From assembly GCF_027244095.1 (NCBI RefSeq), contig NC_069661.1:118674001-118738000 (forward strand): a DNA stretch of 64,000 nt, in the 5' to 3' direction. A program made the position numbers and the translations under genes. The notes under the pieces are model-generated. The model did no database searches, was not told where the DNA came from, and worked only from the letters and a program-made list of their open reading frames with translations. The stretch is from Hemicordylus capensis (lineage: Eukaryota > Chordata > Lepidosauria > Squamata > Cordylidae). Position 1 is the first letter of the stretch. Each line of letters opens with the position of its first letter. This document shows positions 43,334 to 54,015 of this stretch, one piece after another.

Positions 43334-46300
43334 GCTTTAGTGTCATGGAATGTTGGGGGATGGGAAGTTAGATCTAAGGAGCCTTCATGTTTGAGGTTTT
43401 TGGATAGATTTGACATCATATTGATGCAAGAAACCAGGGTGCTCTCTGAATTGATAATGGATTTTGTGTATTTTCCCTTCAGGCTGTGAAGAGTAAGAAA
43501 AAGGGTAGACCAAGCGGGGGCCTCAGGACATTCATTTCAACTAAGTTATGAGCATCACCAAAATGGATCTCCTCTTTAGGCAACATAGCACCGACAGTGG
43601 AAATTGCTTATAATCAGACTGTAGTGTTGATAGTCAACATATATCTCCCCCCGAAACACAGGGCCCAGGAAATCAGGGAAATTTGGGGGAAGTTGGAAGG
43701 GTACATTGCTGCCCTTACAGAGGAATTCTCCAATGCAAGTATAATCCTAGGAGGTGATTTTAATGCAAGAATGGGCCCTAATGATGCAACACTTTACACC
43801 CGATACAAGAGAAGCCCCACTATTCGGGAAAAGAATGTGCTTCCGTATGTGCGCCTTTCTAAGGATAATATCTCAAATTTGGGTGGGTATTGCTTGGCCC
43901 AAATGACCTACAGTTTAGATCTATTTGTTTTAAATGGCTCAGTGGACAATGATCATCCGGCAGAGTTAACATTTTGGGCGGGGAGGAGAGCAAGCGCCAT
44001 CGATTATTTCATTATTACAAGGCGGCTGGCTCAGTGCTCCCCGAGATTGGAGGTGGTCCCACAATTGGAAAGTGACCACCACTTAGTGACTCTGCTGTTG
44101 CAAAATCCATTGGGCCCCAAACAGTATGAGTTAGAGTCCTTTGTGAAAACAGAAGACAACTGCTGTCGTGTTAGATGGTCCCAGAGTTTGGCTGTTATAA
44201 TTTCCACTCTTTTCCAGACGCAATACCGACAGACATTGAGCCAAGACATGCTTGCTCTATCTGATCCAATTCAAATTTTACAAGTTTATAATTCCATTAT
44301 GCTGGAATTAAGAAAACATCTTACATCTAAACAGCATGAACCCTCTAACAGACAGTGGAGATCTTCCAAACCATGGTTTGATCAAGATTGTGTGGAACAT
44401 AGGCGTCTTCTTTTGGCCAGATTTCAATCTTATAAGACAAACCCTGTTTCAACATTAGCCCAAGAATTGATGCTACAGAAAAAGCAATACAAACAGCTGA
44501 TTAGACAGAAAAAGTGGGACTATGTGAAATCTTCTTGGGATTTGCTATTGTATTCAATTCGATCAAGACAACAGTCCCTTTTCTGGAGAACTGTGGCAGG
44601 CAATCCTCTTGGAAGATTTCTGATGCCCGATGCTCATATCCATCCAGGGCTTTGGGAGAGGCACTTTCAAAAGTTATCTCAGGAGGAAGGGAATGTGCCA
44701 GGCCCTTTAATATTCAATAAGGAGTTACTACCTGAATGGCCTCCTGTTACAACAACAGAAGTCTCCGACCTAATACATCAATTGAAGTCGGGCAAGGCTC
44801 CCAGCGTTGACCATGTCCTACTGGAGTTGGTTTTGTCCAGTGTGGCCTGGTGGGTGCCAGTGCTCGCTTCGCTGTTTACTGCCATTGATAGATCAGGGTG
44901 TATACCGAAAGACTGGGGCTTGGCCATCATTGTACCTATCTATAAGAAAGGGTGCAGAAGTGAGCCAGGCAATTATAGGCCAATCAGTCTTCTGAGTATA
45001 ATCAGCAAACTTTATGCTAAACACCTTTATTGGAAGATGAGGGACTGGATGGAACAGGACAATATTCTTGCAGAAGAACAAGCGGGGTTCAGGGAAGGGA
45101 GGTCTACTGTTGACCACTGTTTTGTACTTCAACACTTAGCACAGAAGTATGCTCAGGCTTTGCATGTTGCCTTTGTAGCTCTCAGGTTTGCTTTTGACTC
45201 AATTCCACGGAATAGGCTCTGTGACAAACTGAGAGCTTCCTCTGTTTATCGGCGACTTTTAGCTCTAATTAGAGCCCTACATGTATCATCAACTATGAGA
45301 GTTAGGTGTAATCCACAGGGAGGACTGACCAGAGCTATTTCAATTGGAAAGGGGGTCAGACAAGGATATGTGTTGGCGCCCTTGCTGTTTAACTTTTTTA
45401 AAATCAACGATATGGTGATTCACCTTGATAGTAATGATTTTCATCCTCCTAAGTTAGCTGGAAGAAGTATTTCAGTTCTGTTGTATGCGGATAATGCGAC
45501 CATCCCAGCTAGAACCCCGGTTGGGCCAAGGAGGGCCCTGGGGGCATTGGCTGTTTATTGTAAGAGAGAATGTCTTAGTATTAATTAGAAAATGAAGGTG
45601 CTCTCCTCTGTCGGGAGACCTAAGAGACAGGTATGGAAGATTGATGGACAAAGGACAGAAAAGGTCAAAAGCTTTGTATACTTGGGCGTGGCCTTCCATT
45701 TGTTGGGGTCAAGATGGGCCCACGCTTCCTATGTGGCCCAGATTGCCCAAAATAGTGCCTGAGCTATTCTGTAGTTCTATAAAACTAGGTGTGGACATCT
45801 TATTCCAGCAGCTTTAAAACCTTTTCAAGTAAAACCGCTGGCACAGTTATTGTATGGTGCCCAATTAGGACCCTATCCAGATCTCTTGCCCCTGGAAGTG
45901 GTGCAGTCCAAATTTTTGAGAGCAATATCCCAAATACTTAAGTGTACTTCCAACACGAGGCTCAAATTGGGGGCGGGTCTCATAAGAGTGGAGGCTAGGT
46001 GTTGGCAAATTGCGCTATTGGCTGAGGGTTTTTTCCTTGGCTACAGGGCTGAGCTGCTTGATATTGGAGGATTCCTACCAGTCGGCCTGGAAGTGTGCTT
46101 TGAACCGAAAGCTGACCATTTTGGGCCTTGATCAGTCTGCTTTGCTTATGCAAAATCTGGAGACCGCTAGGAAGCTCATCAAACAGAGAACTGATGACAT
46201 AGAGAGGCAGATGGATTTAGCGAGGGCACCTGACTTTCAGAGCCAGGAGTCATTTAGATATAGATTGGTTCCAGCACCCTACCTTACTATCTTGGAGGTG

Positions 46301-46594
46301 CCCTCCCTTAGAAGAGTCTTTACTCTGGCGAGACATAATGCCCTGCCTTCAACCCTTTTAGAGGGCAGATATAGAGGGATTCCCTATAGGGAGAGGCTTT
46401 GTCCGTGTGGGGAAGGACAAGTGGAAACGGTCTCTCATGTGCTGTTTGAATGCTTGTTTTATAGAGACCTGAGGCGGGATCTCATTCACCCTCTGATGGC
46501 TAAATGGCTAGGTTTTGACCCCCCTCAGGCGATAGGCAGGCTGCTGGAAGGAATTCCATTACCATCAGACAGGTGGCCAAATTTTGTGTCGTAG
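43334..46594 (+). pseudogene. LINE ORF2: AP endonuclease and reverse transcriptase, lightly broken
   Basis: The frame opens at about 43,334 with SWNVGG and IILMQETR but meets stops before the 663-residue open stretch at 43,597-45,588. That stretch has the endonuclease motifs LGGDFNARMG (about 43,745), AIDYFIITRRL and SDHHLV (about 44,070). The RT follows: LKSGKAPSVDHV, IVPIYKKG, NYRPISLLSI, EEQAGFREGRSTVDH, GVRQGYVLAPLLFNFF and the active-site box, here YADN (45,484-45,495) instead of YADD. FVALRFAFDSIPR stands where a catalytic Asp is expected (usually FLDL..AFDS), so two metal ligands look altered. After the TAG at 45,586 the frame continues, with another stop near 45,760, to a CPCGEGQVETVSHVLFEC knuckle (about 46,400). 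Not active as it stands. Confidence 0.85.
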
Positions 46595-47002
46595 CCCTCT
46601 ATTTGCGTAAGTGTCTGACAACAGGAAAGTAGGTGACCGTTTTAAGGCCAGAGTAATTTTTGTAGGCATAGAGTGGATAATTAGCAAATTCTGCAACCAT
46701 ATGCATACTAGCAGTAAAATTAACAACTAAATCTTCCTGAGCCTTTTAATTGTTTAATCCCCTCAGGAGTTAGGAAGGCAGTTGTTTAAGTTTTGATCTG
46801 TATGTAATAATTTTATAAGTATGAAATGGTGCTGTCTCATTGTTACTTCAAGCTCTATATTTTTAGTTGATCTATTTTAGAAGGATTTTCTTAGTTTATG
46901 TGGTTTTTATTGGTTGAAATAGAAGCTTGACTAGTTTCTCTTTTATGTTTGTTTTAACTTTATGCTGACCATCTACCGAAATAAAGATTTGATTGATTGA
47001 TT

Positions 47003-47043
47003 ACTACCTAATTCCGTCTGGTGGGGTGAATGAACTCTTGTAG
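47003..47043. repeat. Right target-site duplication (41 bp) of the LINE
   Basis: Direct repeat of 40,881-40,921 with one mismatch. It follows the gattgattgatt tail of the LINE. Confidence 0.95.
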
Positions 47044-47814
47044 CTCAGCCAATGCCAATGGACCTGTCTCCTCTGGGACAGGCAGGAAGGCAGAAGACCG
47101 AAACGGGGCCACCACAAGTGCCAAGCGAAGGTCCGGAAACCAGGCAAAAACCAAAGGGTATCTGATCTCGGGAGACTAGTGTCTCTCAGCTAAGCGTGCC
47201 AAAGATCAGGCTTGGGGAAAGGTCTGATCTGGAGGCAACAAGCGGAGTGGGAGCAAAAGCCCAGCCAAGGCAAGATGGAGTGGCCAATGCCTAAATGTAC
47301 AAACATGCAATTGTTGAATCTGAGGAAGAGGCACACTGATTGATTGTGTCTTAGCTAGAAATAGACAGCATCTTGCCCTGAGGCAGCATGCTGACTACAG
47401 CCTTCTGTTGACAAAGGTGATCAAAATAGTGAACAAAAGAGTACATTGTGTCCGTTTTGGACTTTTGCTGGATGTGCTTCTAACAGCACAATGGGATGAG
47501 TAGGTTAAGAAACCTGTGTAGGGAGAAATGAAATGAGCACTTCAGAGCGTATCCCGCGTGGTCAGGAAAGACATTGCGAGTGCCTAAGAATGTTTTTAAC
47601 AAACTAGCTTCCAGTGCCCAGAACCAGCCATTATCACTTTGTTAGAGGAGGAGATGAGCTTGTTACCTCTTATCTATCCCTTCTTGTGAAGGTGATAGCA
47701 TTAAACTGATCTGATGTGTGAACATAGGGGGAGAATATTTGGCTAATTCTGTAAAAGAAAAGCACTTAATTGATTCCCATCCACTCTGGTTTCCCGACCT
47801 GAAAACTAACCTAT
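47044..47814. other. Unassigned DNA
   Basis: Continuation of the pre-insertion sequence. It is purine-rich and repeat-like but not classified. Confidence 0.35.
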
Positions 47815-47935
47815 AGTTTGTATTGTTACAATCTATTGTTGTAAACCGCCCAGAGACTTGCGTTTTGGGCGGTATACTGTACAAATGTGTCAAATAAATA
47901 AGTAAATAATCAATCAATCAATCAATCAATGAGGC
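47815..47935 (+). mobile_element. LINE 3' end with A/T-rich tail
   Basis: gtaaaccgcccagagacttg, then ttttgggcggtatactgtac, then caaataaataagtaaataat and an (AATC)n run. The cgcccag/gggcg words can pair. 5' truncated, no ORF. Confidence 0.7.
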
Positions 47936-48269
47936 GAGCACAGGGATAGTCCTCCTACAGTCCTGGGTTTGACCAAAAACCACTTTCCCCCAGGCTATGT
48001 GCCAGGTGACATACCCCATGAGTTAGCACATGCAAATGAAATGGTGAGCTCACGATCCCATGGGAGTTCTGACAAGGCAAAAGTGGAAACTAAAAACCTC
48101 TAGCTCCAAACCAGGTGTAGCAATGCTCCTGGAAGCTCCCAAACAAGCTATCTTAGTAACAACATTCAGCTCCATATGGAAGCTACCAGTCCACAGCATA
48201 ACCTTCGGTGAGGTGTGTGTGTGGAGCTTAGGGTGTTGCAACAAAGATTAGTGATCAATATCATTTATG
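47936..48269 (+). other. Possible decayed FGFBP-type sequence
   Basis: Lies where the coding end or early 3'UTR of a duplicated FGFBP1 would be expected. A weak resemblance exists at 48,218-48,250, where a reading EVCVWSLGCCNKD then stop recalls the family end WLSLCNFF...QDKK. This is too short to count as a gene. A continuous frame (48,060-48,251) has no recognised domain. Confidence 0.25.
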
Positions 48270-48935
48270 GAACAATTTTGTGCTTCATGTCACTAAGGAT
48301 GCTATACGTTTTATTTTCTTGTAGAGAAGAATTGGCGTCTGTGTGTATGTCTGTGTGCATGTGGAGAAAGAGAAAGAGCTGTGCAAATGTTACCATTGGA
48401 TAAGGGGTAGGCAATATGTAACTCTCCAGATGTTGGTGAACTACAACTCCCATCATCCCCAGTCACAATTTATTACATCTGGGGATGATGGGAGCTGTAG
48501 TCTATCTGGAAAGCCACACGTTGCCTACTCCTGCTTTTGATGTTACAAACTCTGTAAAAATGTACAATTATGCCTTGTTGCCCTCCCCCACCTCATTGGG
48601 TATTTTGCTAAAGTGATAGTTTCAGTGCTATGCATGTTTTGTGATACTTTTGATTTCAGAACTGCTGAAAATAAAGTAATATGCCCTTTATAGCTTGTTC
48701 TCTATGTGTGCTAAACAAACATTTATTCCTATGTGATAATTATGGATCATCTATCCATCTACAATAGCCACTTCTGAAATTTCTCTTTGTGTGTCATACT
48801 CAGGCAGGACTAAGAAATGGATTCTGGGATGGAACTCTGTAACATCTCTCTCTTCCATTGCTACTGACTCCTGGCACCAAGGTAAGCATCAGGGGTCAGC
48901 AATGGATATCCTATTGGTGAGGAACTAAGGCTGTC
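48270..48935 (+). repeat. FGFBP1 downstream duplication unit B
   Basis: Diverged copy of 17,975-18,970. It matches in the same order through the poly(A) signal AATAAA at 48,670-48,675 and on to the ctcctggcaccaaggtaagc region near 48,870. A foldback hAT MITE (48,402-48,533) interrupts it where unit A reads catttggatgttacaaact without a break. The hAT at 18.49 kb is absent here. Confidence 0.8.
48402..48533. mobile_element. Foldback hAT MITE
   Basis: Ends aaggggtaggcaatatg and cacgttgcctactcctg are inverted copies. The core has gaactacaactcccatcatc and its inverse. It splits unit B exactly at a point that is uninterrupted in the FGFBP1 copy, giving a natural empty site. Flanks cattggat and cttttgat are a decayed 8-bp duplication. 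Confidence 0.88.
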
Positions 48936-50432
48936 CCTTGACCACCAAGGAGGAACTGATTCCACAGGTGTATGCTTTGGTGCACTCTGTTTGAGACAGA
49001 TGTCTACCCCTCTCATGATCACTTGGAGGACTGAAAAGGGCTGGGCGGAATGAGCCCCTCTCTGCTCATATGATGGGAGAGGGCTTTGGGTGTGGCCAAA
49101 GAACTGGACATATTTTGCATGAGAAATGTTTGTTTAGCACAAGTGACGTGCCAGATAGGATTTGTGCGGCTTAGCCCACTCTCCCCAGAGACGAGCTGTT
49201 GCTTGTTGCTGGGCAGCCACATTGGCCACCCAGATGACTGGCTGCTCTGGTTGGGCGCTTCTGTGCCCAAACTCCAGGGGTCAGGGGAAGGCGAGCACCA
49301 CCGCGCAATTCCCCAGCCTCCCAAACCCCAGGAAGGTACCGCCTGAGTGTGCGGTGCCTTCCTGGGGTCCCCCTCCCCTCTCCCCCCCAATCCAAGTGTG
49401 CTACATGAACAAAGGAAAGAGGTTAACAGAGCACTCGCTCTGTTAACCTCTTTTAGGGGTGGGGTTTTTTAGGCAGGCTAGCCACCAGAGAACCACCGGG
49501 CATGCCGGCGAGCCCAGTGGTTCTCACGATTGCTCAAAACCAGGCTGGGCTCCCATAGCCTGGTTTTGAGCAATCGCGTGAATAGCTTCATAGTCAGCAA
49601 GCTTTTCTATACCACAATAAAGCATGCTATGAACAAAGCTTGCAAATAAATATAAAGTGAGAGTTTACAGAGAATCCAGACACTCTCGCAGATTGTCACT
49701 GTATTTTCTTCCGAGATCATAGAGAAAGAAACCTCCTGGCACACTTTCCACTGCACCTCCTGCTGGCCAGCAGTTGCTTTCCATGATTAATTCACATTCG
49801 CCAGAAAAGAAGTTTGAAAAGTTGTGCATTAATTACAGAATGCAGTAGCTGGCCAGCTGGTGGCACAAAGGGAAACTTGCCAGGAGCCTTCTTCCCATGA
49901 GCCCTCCCCATCAGATCCCAGAAGAAAAGATAGCGGCAATCTGCAGGAGGGTCTGCATTTTCTGTAAGCTCTTGCCTAATATTTATTTGCAAGGATTGCT
50001 CGTAGTGTGTTTCACCGCCATCTAGAAAAGATCAGCTTCCTGATTAGAGGTTGACTGGGAAGAACTGGCAGTCTTCCACCGCAGAGGCAATCATGGAGGG
50101 AGGAGGAGTTAGGACTGGGCTTTGACTTGAAAGAAGGATTCTTGTCAGCCTCCCTCTGCTACCAAAGCAATCATGAGGCAGTTGGTAGATGGTAGGCAGA
50201 AGAAATTGACTTGGATGAAGCATTCCCAATTCTCCCCACCTTCTGTGTTCAGGGAGGGAAGTAGGCTGAGGAAGCCTAACCCATGTTGGTATTCTTGTTA
50301 GTATTCAACAAGAATACAAGCTGCCAATGAGAGCAATGGAGGATTCTTTAAGATTAAGAAATATTTTTGTAGCATAAGCTTCCATAGGCTATAGCCCATT
50401 TCGTCAAATGCATCTAAGGCAGTGGGCTATAG
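48936..50432. other. Unassigned DNA containing a hairpin chain
   Basis: No gene recognised. The part 49,052-49,581 is rich in short perfect inverted repeats. Near 50,375-50,432 is a repeat fragment with ggctatagcccatttcgtc and gtgggctatag, interrupted by the next element. Confidence 0.4.
49052..49581. repeat. Chain of successive hairpins
   Basis: Five inverted repeats follow one another. agcccctctc/gagagggct lies at about 49,052-49,085. accccaggaaggtaccgc pairs at 49,325-49,342 / 49,351-49,368 (17 of 18). aaagaggttaacagagc pairs at 49,416-49,432 / 49,437-49,453 (perfect 17). gagaaccac pairs at 49,488-49,496 / 49,517-49,525 (perfect 9). cacgattgctcaaaaccagg pairs within 49,524-49,546 / 49,557-49,581 (one 2-bp bulge). 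Loops are 4-20 bp apart from the first. Confidence 0.85.
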
Positions 50433-50749
50433 CAGGGGCAGAGCCACTATTGAGCCAACGGGTTCAAAGAACCTGGGCCGCACTCAATCAGGGGCCGCGC
50501 CTCGCAGCCCCAACACCCCCCCCCCACATCTGATGTCAGATGTGGGGGTACTGGTTTAGCTCCCGAGTGGGGACCATGCTCCAACTCCCGAATGGAGCCT
50601 CAAGGCACCGTTCGGGAGCCAGATCACGCCCCCTGTGTCTGATGTCAGACGTAGGGGCCCCCACATCTGACATCAGACGCTGGGGGCAGGATTAGCGGGG
50701 CTGCTGCCGCGGCCACACACGGACCGCTGCTGGTCAGGCTCTGCACCTG
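50433..50749. mobile_element. hAT-like element with CRE-like palindromes
   Basis: Ends caggggcagagcc and ggctctgcacctg are inverted with one mismatch. No target duplication was recognised: the flanks gtgggctatag and tccacaaa look directly joined. Four tctga(t/c)(g/a)tcaga-type palindromes lie inside. Confidence 0.65.
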
Positions 50750-51078
50750 GTCCACAAATACTTACATTGGTTGTTTCATGTATTTCACCAGCTTTTTTCT
50801 AGTGTAGCACTGGTGGTGCGGATGGCCTGGCCTGATAATGGCAACGAAGTGTTCATAAAATCTATTCAGTTACCTAGTTCGGGATTCTGCTTTTCCTGTA
50901 CATGCTTAATGATCTGAGCTACCCTTTCTGTTGTCCTATTAAAAAGATAGTGATCAGGGGGAATGAGTGCCTGTATGACAAACAAGTGTTCCTTAAAAAC
51001 TCAGCTGCTTTTTGAAACCGCGAAAGGTGCCCATTCTCAGACACAATCTATCCCAGCAGCCTATAGACTACCACTAAT
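50750..51078. other. Unassigned DNA
   Basis: No gene recognised. Its left edge continues the repeat fragment interrupted by the hAT-like element. Confidence 0.35.
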
Positions 51079-51250
51079 TTAAAGGTAAAGTATGCCGTCA
51101 AGTCGATTTCGACTCCTGGCACCCACAGAGCCCTGTGGTTTTCTTTTGGTAGAATACAGGAGGGGTTTACCGTTGCCTCCTCCCACGCAAAATGAGAAGA
51201 TGCCTTTCAGCATCTTCCTCTATGGCTGCTGCCCAATATAGTACACCACT
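51079..51250 (-). mobile_element. Sauria-type SINE, 5' truncated
   Basis: In reverse: ggcagcagccatagaggaag, gatgctgaaaggcatcttct, ggaggaggcaacggtaaacc, gggctctgtgggtgccagga, then gtcgaaatcgacttgacggc, the BovB-like tail. Confidence 0.82.
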
Positions 51251-51284
51251 AATTTACTGACTCTTAATTTATAGTTTGTGTTGG

Positions 51285-51480
51285 CAGGGGCATACCAAAG
51301 TTCCACAAAGTTGACTCAGTGGGTCCTGAGCCAAAAAGTGAAGATGGGCCCCTCCTCACTGCCTTTTTCTTCAGAGAGGTTCAGAGAGGAAAGCAAAGCA
51401 CAACCTAGCCAGCGCCCTCCCTCCCTCAGAGGCCAGGAATATCTCTGTCCCCTCCCTTGTCCAATTGTGGCTATGACCTG
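51285..51480. mobile_element. Degraded hAT element (CAGGGGCATA ends)
   Basis: Left end caggggcatacc and right end ggctatgacctg are imperfect inverted copies of the family termini. No target duplication remains visible. Confidence 0.55.
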
Positions 51481-53452
51481 ATATCAAGCGATCTCTACCC
51501 ATCTGCAATTGGTTTCCCATAACAGCATGGGTTTACTTTAACTATGCTTTTCAAGACATCTGCATAATATTTCTGCCATAGTTGATTCCAAAGAAAGACC
51601 TGAGCTGGATTTATTAAGCTGGCTTAATAAAAGCATAATCTATTAAGTTAAAAAATTGCTTTAATTTAAGCAAGATTTATTAATTAAGACCACAGCTCTG
51701 AGTCAAAAATGTCATTGATTTGCCTAGAGTGGGCCCAGCTATGCTGCCAGATTTTATCTTCATTTTAGAAAGGCCCCCATACAAATGGGCACGAACCCCA
51801 GCATTGCTCTCAGTGCTTCAGGTTTTACTGTTCCAAACTTGCATAAGAAATATTCATTTTCCACAATGCTTTCCCACTTCCTGTCATAAAAAGCATGAAA
51901 CCTGGCTATGTGATCTGATCGGGTTAGCCCTCAGAAGCCCACCTGTACACTCAGGATGGTAGCTGATGGTGTTGCCTTTGTAGCAACTTTGGCTGAGAAA
52001 GCTAGTTTGTCTGGAAAATCTGCTTGGCAGAGTGCATGGAGCCGCTCCTGTGACTGGCAAGCGGGAGGGGGCACCTGCATTTGGAGGCTGCATGAAAGGC
52101 TTAAACAATATATTTTAAGGACAGGAAGCCAGAATAAGAGCCCAGGGCTGAGGCTGAGCAGCTGACAATGAAGGAATGTTTATCTCTATATTTCTACCCA
52201 TCTTTCCTCCTGGCAAAGTCTTCGTTTACAATTAGAATTCAGAATTAAAGAGCTTACAAACTGTGGACTACTACTGACTTCATAGAGTTACTCGTAAAAT
52301 TTTGTCAAACCATCCACCAAGCTAAAGCCTCTTTTGAAATCTGTGCATGCACAGTTTCTACCTTGGAGAGTGTCCAACATGTATAAACCATCATCTCCTC
52401 TGTCCTTTCTGGCAACAGATGAGAGATAACTGCCCCCACACTAACAGTGAAGTACCACAGGCAGAAAGAGCAGGATCAAGGTGTACTAAAATAGAGGTTC
52501 TGGTGTCAGGCTGTTTGGCTTGCTGAAATGTTTGCTGACAAGTGGGTGCTAGTCATTTATACAGTAGTTTTACCACTGTAGAGAGTTCTGGAATGAACCT
52601 TCTCCTACTGGAGCATTTCCAGATGAGGCTTTTAGCTTGGAATGGAAGTTGTGCTTTCACACATTGGCCAGATTTGTGCTGAAGTCTGTGCAAGATATTG
52701 GGGAGCACTTCACACATGATTTGGTTTTTTCACTGCATGTTAGAGCCTAGCCTGATTTATGTCCAGGGTAAACAAATCCACTTTTTGCATCGGTTTTGGG
52801 GGGAAATTCTAACTCACAGTAAAGCCTGGAAGTAACCCATGGTAAAGCCTGCTCTCTGGGAAAGCTCCTGGTGAAAAACATGGAAAATTCAGGAAGGAAA
52901 TATCCCAAGATGCCATAGAACACTATATATTTTTTTAATTTACCCAATCTGATTTTCTGTAAATTGGTGCAATTCCCTCATTTCTGAGTAGAAATATGGC
53001 ATATGTGCGCACACGCATGCGCACACACACACATTTTGTTGACCTTTAGCTCTTTAGATTTCAGTCTCAGGGCAATGACTTCCAAATGTCTCAAATGAGT
53101 TTGTAATTTATTGTCTAAAATTGTCCTTTATAAAGCTGAAGCTCAGCTGCTAGTAGCAAATATTGTGATCTCATTCCAAGGCTAATTTTGATTGCACTTG
53201 AATGGCAGTGGTCGAAAAGTGATGTGTGAAGTTCACATGTTCAGAAAGTCCGTAGGGCTAATGCCACCTCACTAGTTTTGACTTCACTCAGCCTTTGATA
53301 ACACAATATCTCTCACTATTGATGATAAATATAATTTATCTGGGTTTTCCAACTGATTTCAGGAGTTTATTATGCATTAATAAAGTTAGAAGGCAGACAC
53401 ATCAGCTGGACTCTGTGTGTGTATGTGTGTATATAGTTAGTTAGTTAGTGTT

Positions 53453-53498
<46 letters not shown>

Positions 53499-53605
53499 AT
53501 ATCTTCCTGATGTTTTAATTAACTCATCTTGGTTTTTATAATCTTACTGTCTAAACTGCCTGAAAAAACCCTTTTTGAAGGCAGGGAAAACTGCTAATAC
53601 TATGA
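51481..53605. other. Unassigned DNA
   Basis: About 2.1 kb without a recognised gene; contains a TTAATTTAA-rich patch near 51,620-51,690, short CACA runs near 53,020 and a TG microsatellite. Confidence 0.4.
53455..53494. repeat. (TG)n microsatellite
   Basis: About 19 TG units, preceded by short GTTA repeats. Confidence 0.95.
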
Positions 53606-53717
53606 ATATTTATATATTACTTCCAACAAAAGTTCTCAGAGTGGTTTATATAGAAAAGTAAATAATAGATAAGATGGTTACCTGCTCCAAAAGGGCTCAC
53701 AATATGGAGGGCGGGAG
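53606..53717 (-). mobile_element. LINE 3'UTR fragment
   Basis: In reverse: gtgagcccttttggagcagg, ccatcttatc and ctctgagaacttttgttgga. Same family as 25.1 kb. It is interrupted at its right by a MITE. Confidence 0.65.
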
Positions 53718-53853
53718 CAGTGTTCCTTCTAACAAGGATTCCTAGATGTTGTTCACTATAACTCCCAGCATCCCCAGCTGCAATGGCCTTTGGCTGGGGA
53801 TTCTGGGAGTTGTAGTCAACAACATCTGGGAATTCCTGTTAGAGGGAACACTG
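53718..53853. mobile_element. Foldback hAT MITE
   Basis: Ends cagtgttccttctaacaagg and cctgttagagggaacactg are inverted copies; the core has actcccagcatccccagctg. Close relative of 19.48 kb. Confidence 0.88.
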
Positions 53854-53896
53854 TGGGGGGAGGGGCGGGCAGCAACCAATAACTAGCTACTAACTC

Positions 53897-54015
53897 TGGG
53901 GTTCCCAGCCTTGGGTCCACAGATGTTACTGTACTACAATGCCCATCATCCTCAGCCATAATGACTGAAGGCCATGTAGCTGGGGAATATGGGGGTGGTT
54001 GTCCAAAACCTTCCC
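53897..54015. mobile_element. Degraded foldback MITE
   Basis: gggttcccagccttgggtcc, ctacaatgcccatcatcctc and the inverse agctggggaatatggg follow the same plan as 61.83 kb, with weaker pairing. Confidence 0.55.

Larger units (their letters stand above)
40922..47002 (+). mobile_element. Full-length AP-endonuclease LINE (Vingi/I-like)
   Basis: Flanked on both sides by a 41-bp direct repeat, so both ends are defined. The order is 5'UTR (40,922-41,174), an ORF1 region (41,175-42,974) containing an inverted duplication, a nested SINE (42,998-43,222), an ORF2 (43,334-46,594), and a 3'UTR ending aataaagatttgattgattg. The protein has an AP endonuclease, an RT and a C-terminal CCHC knuckle without an obvious RNase H, which suggests the Vingi/ingi or a related jockey-type clade. 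The clade is a judgement from motif text, not a search. With one difference in 41 bp of target duplication, the insertion looks fairly recent. Confidence 0.88.

Noticed and set aside
43597-45588. A 663-residue host gene
   Set aside because: Endonuclease and RT motifs, flanking target duplication and tail show it is LINE ORF2.
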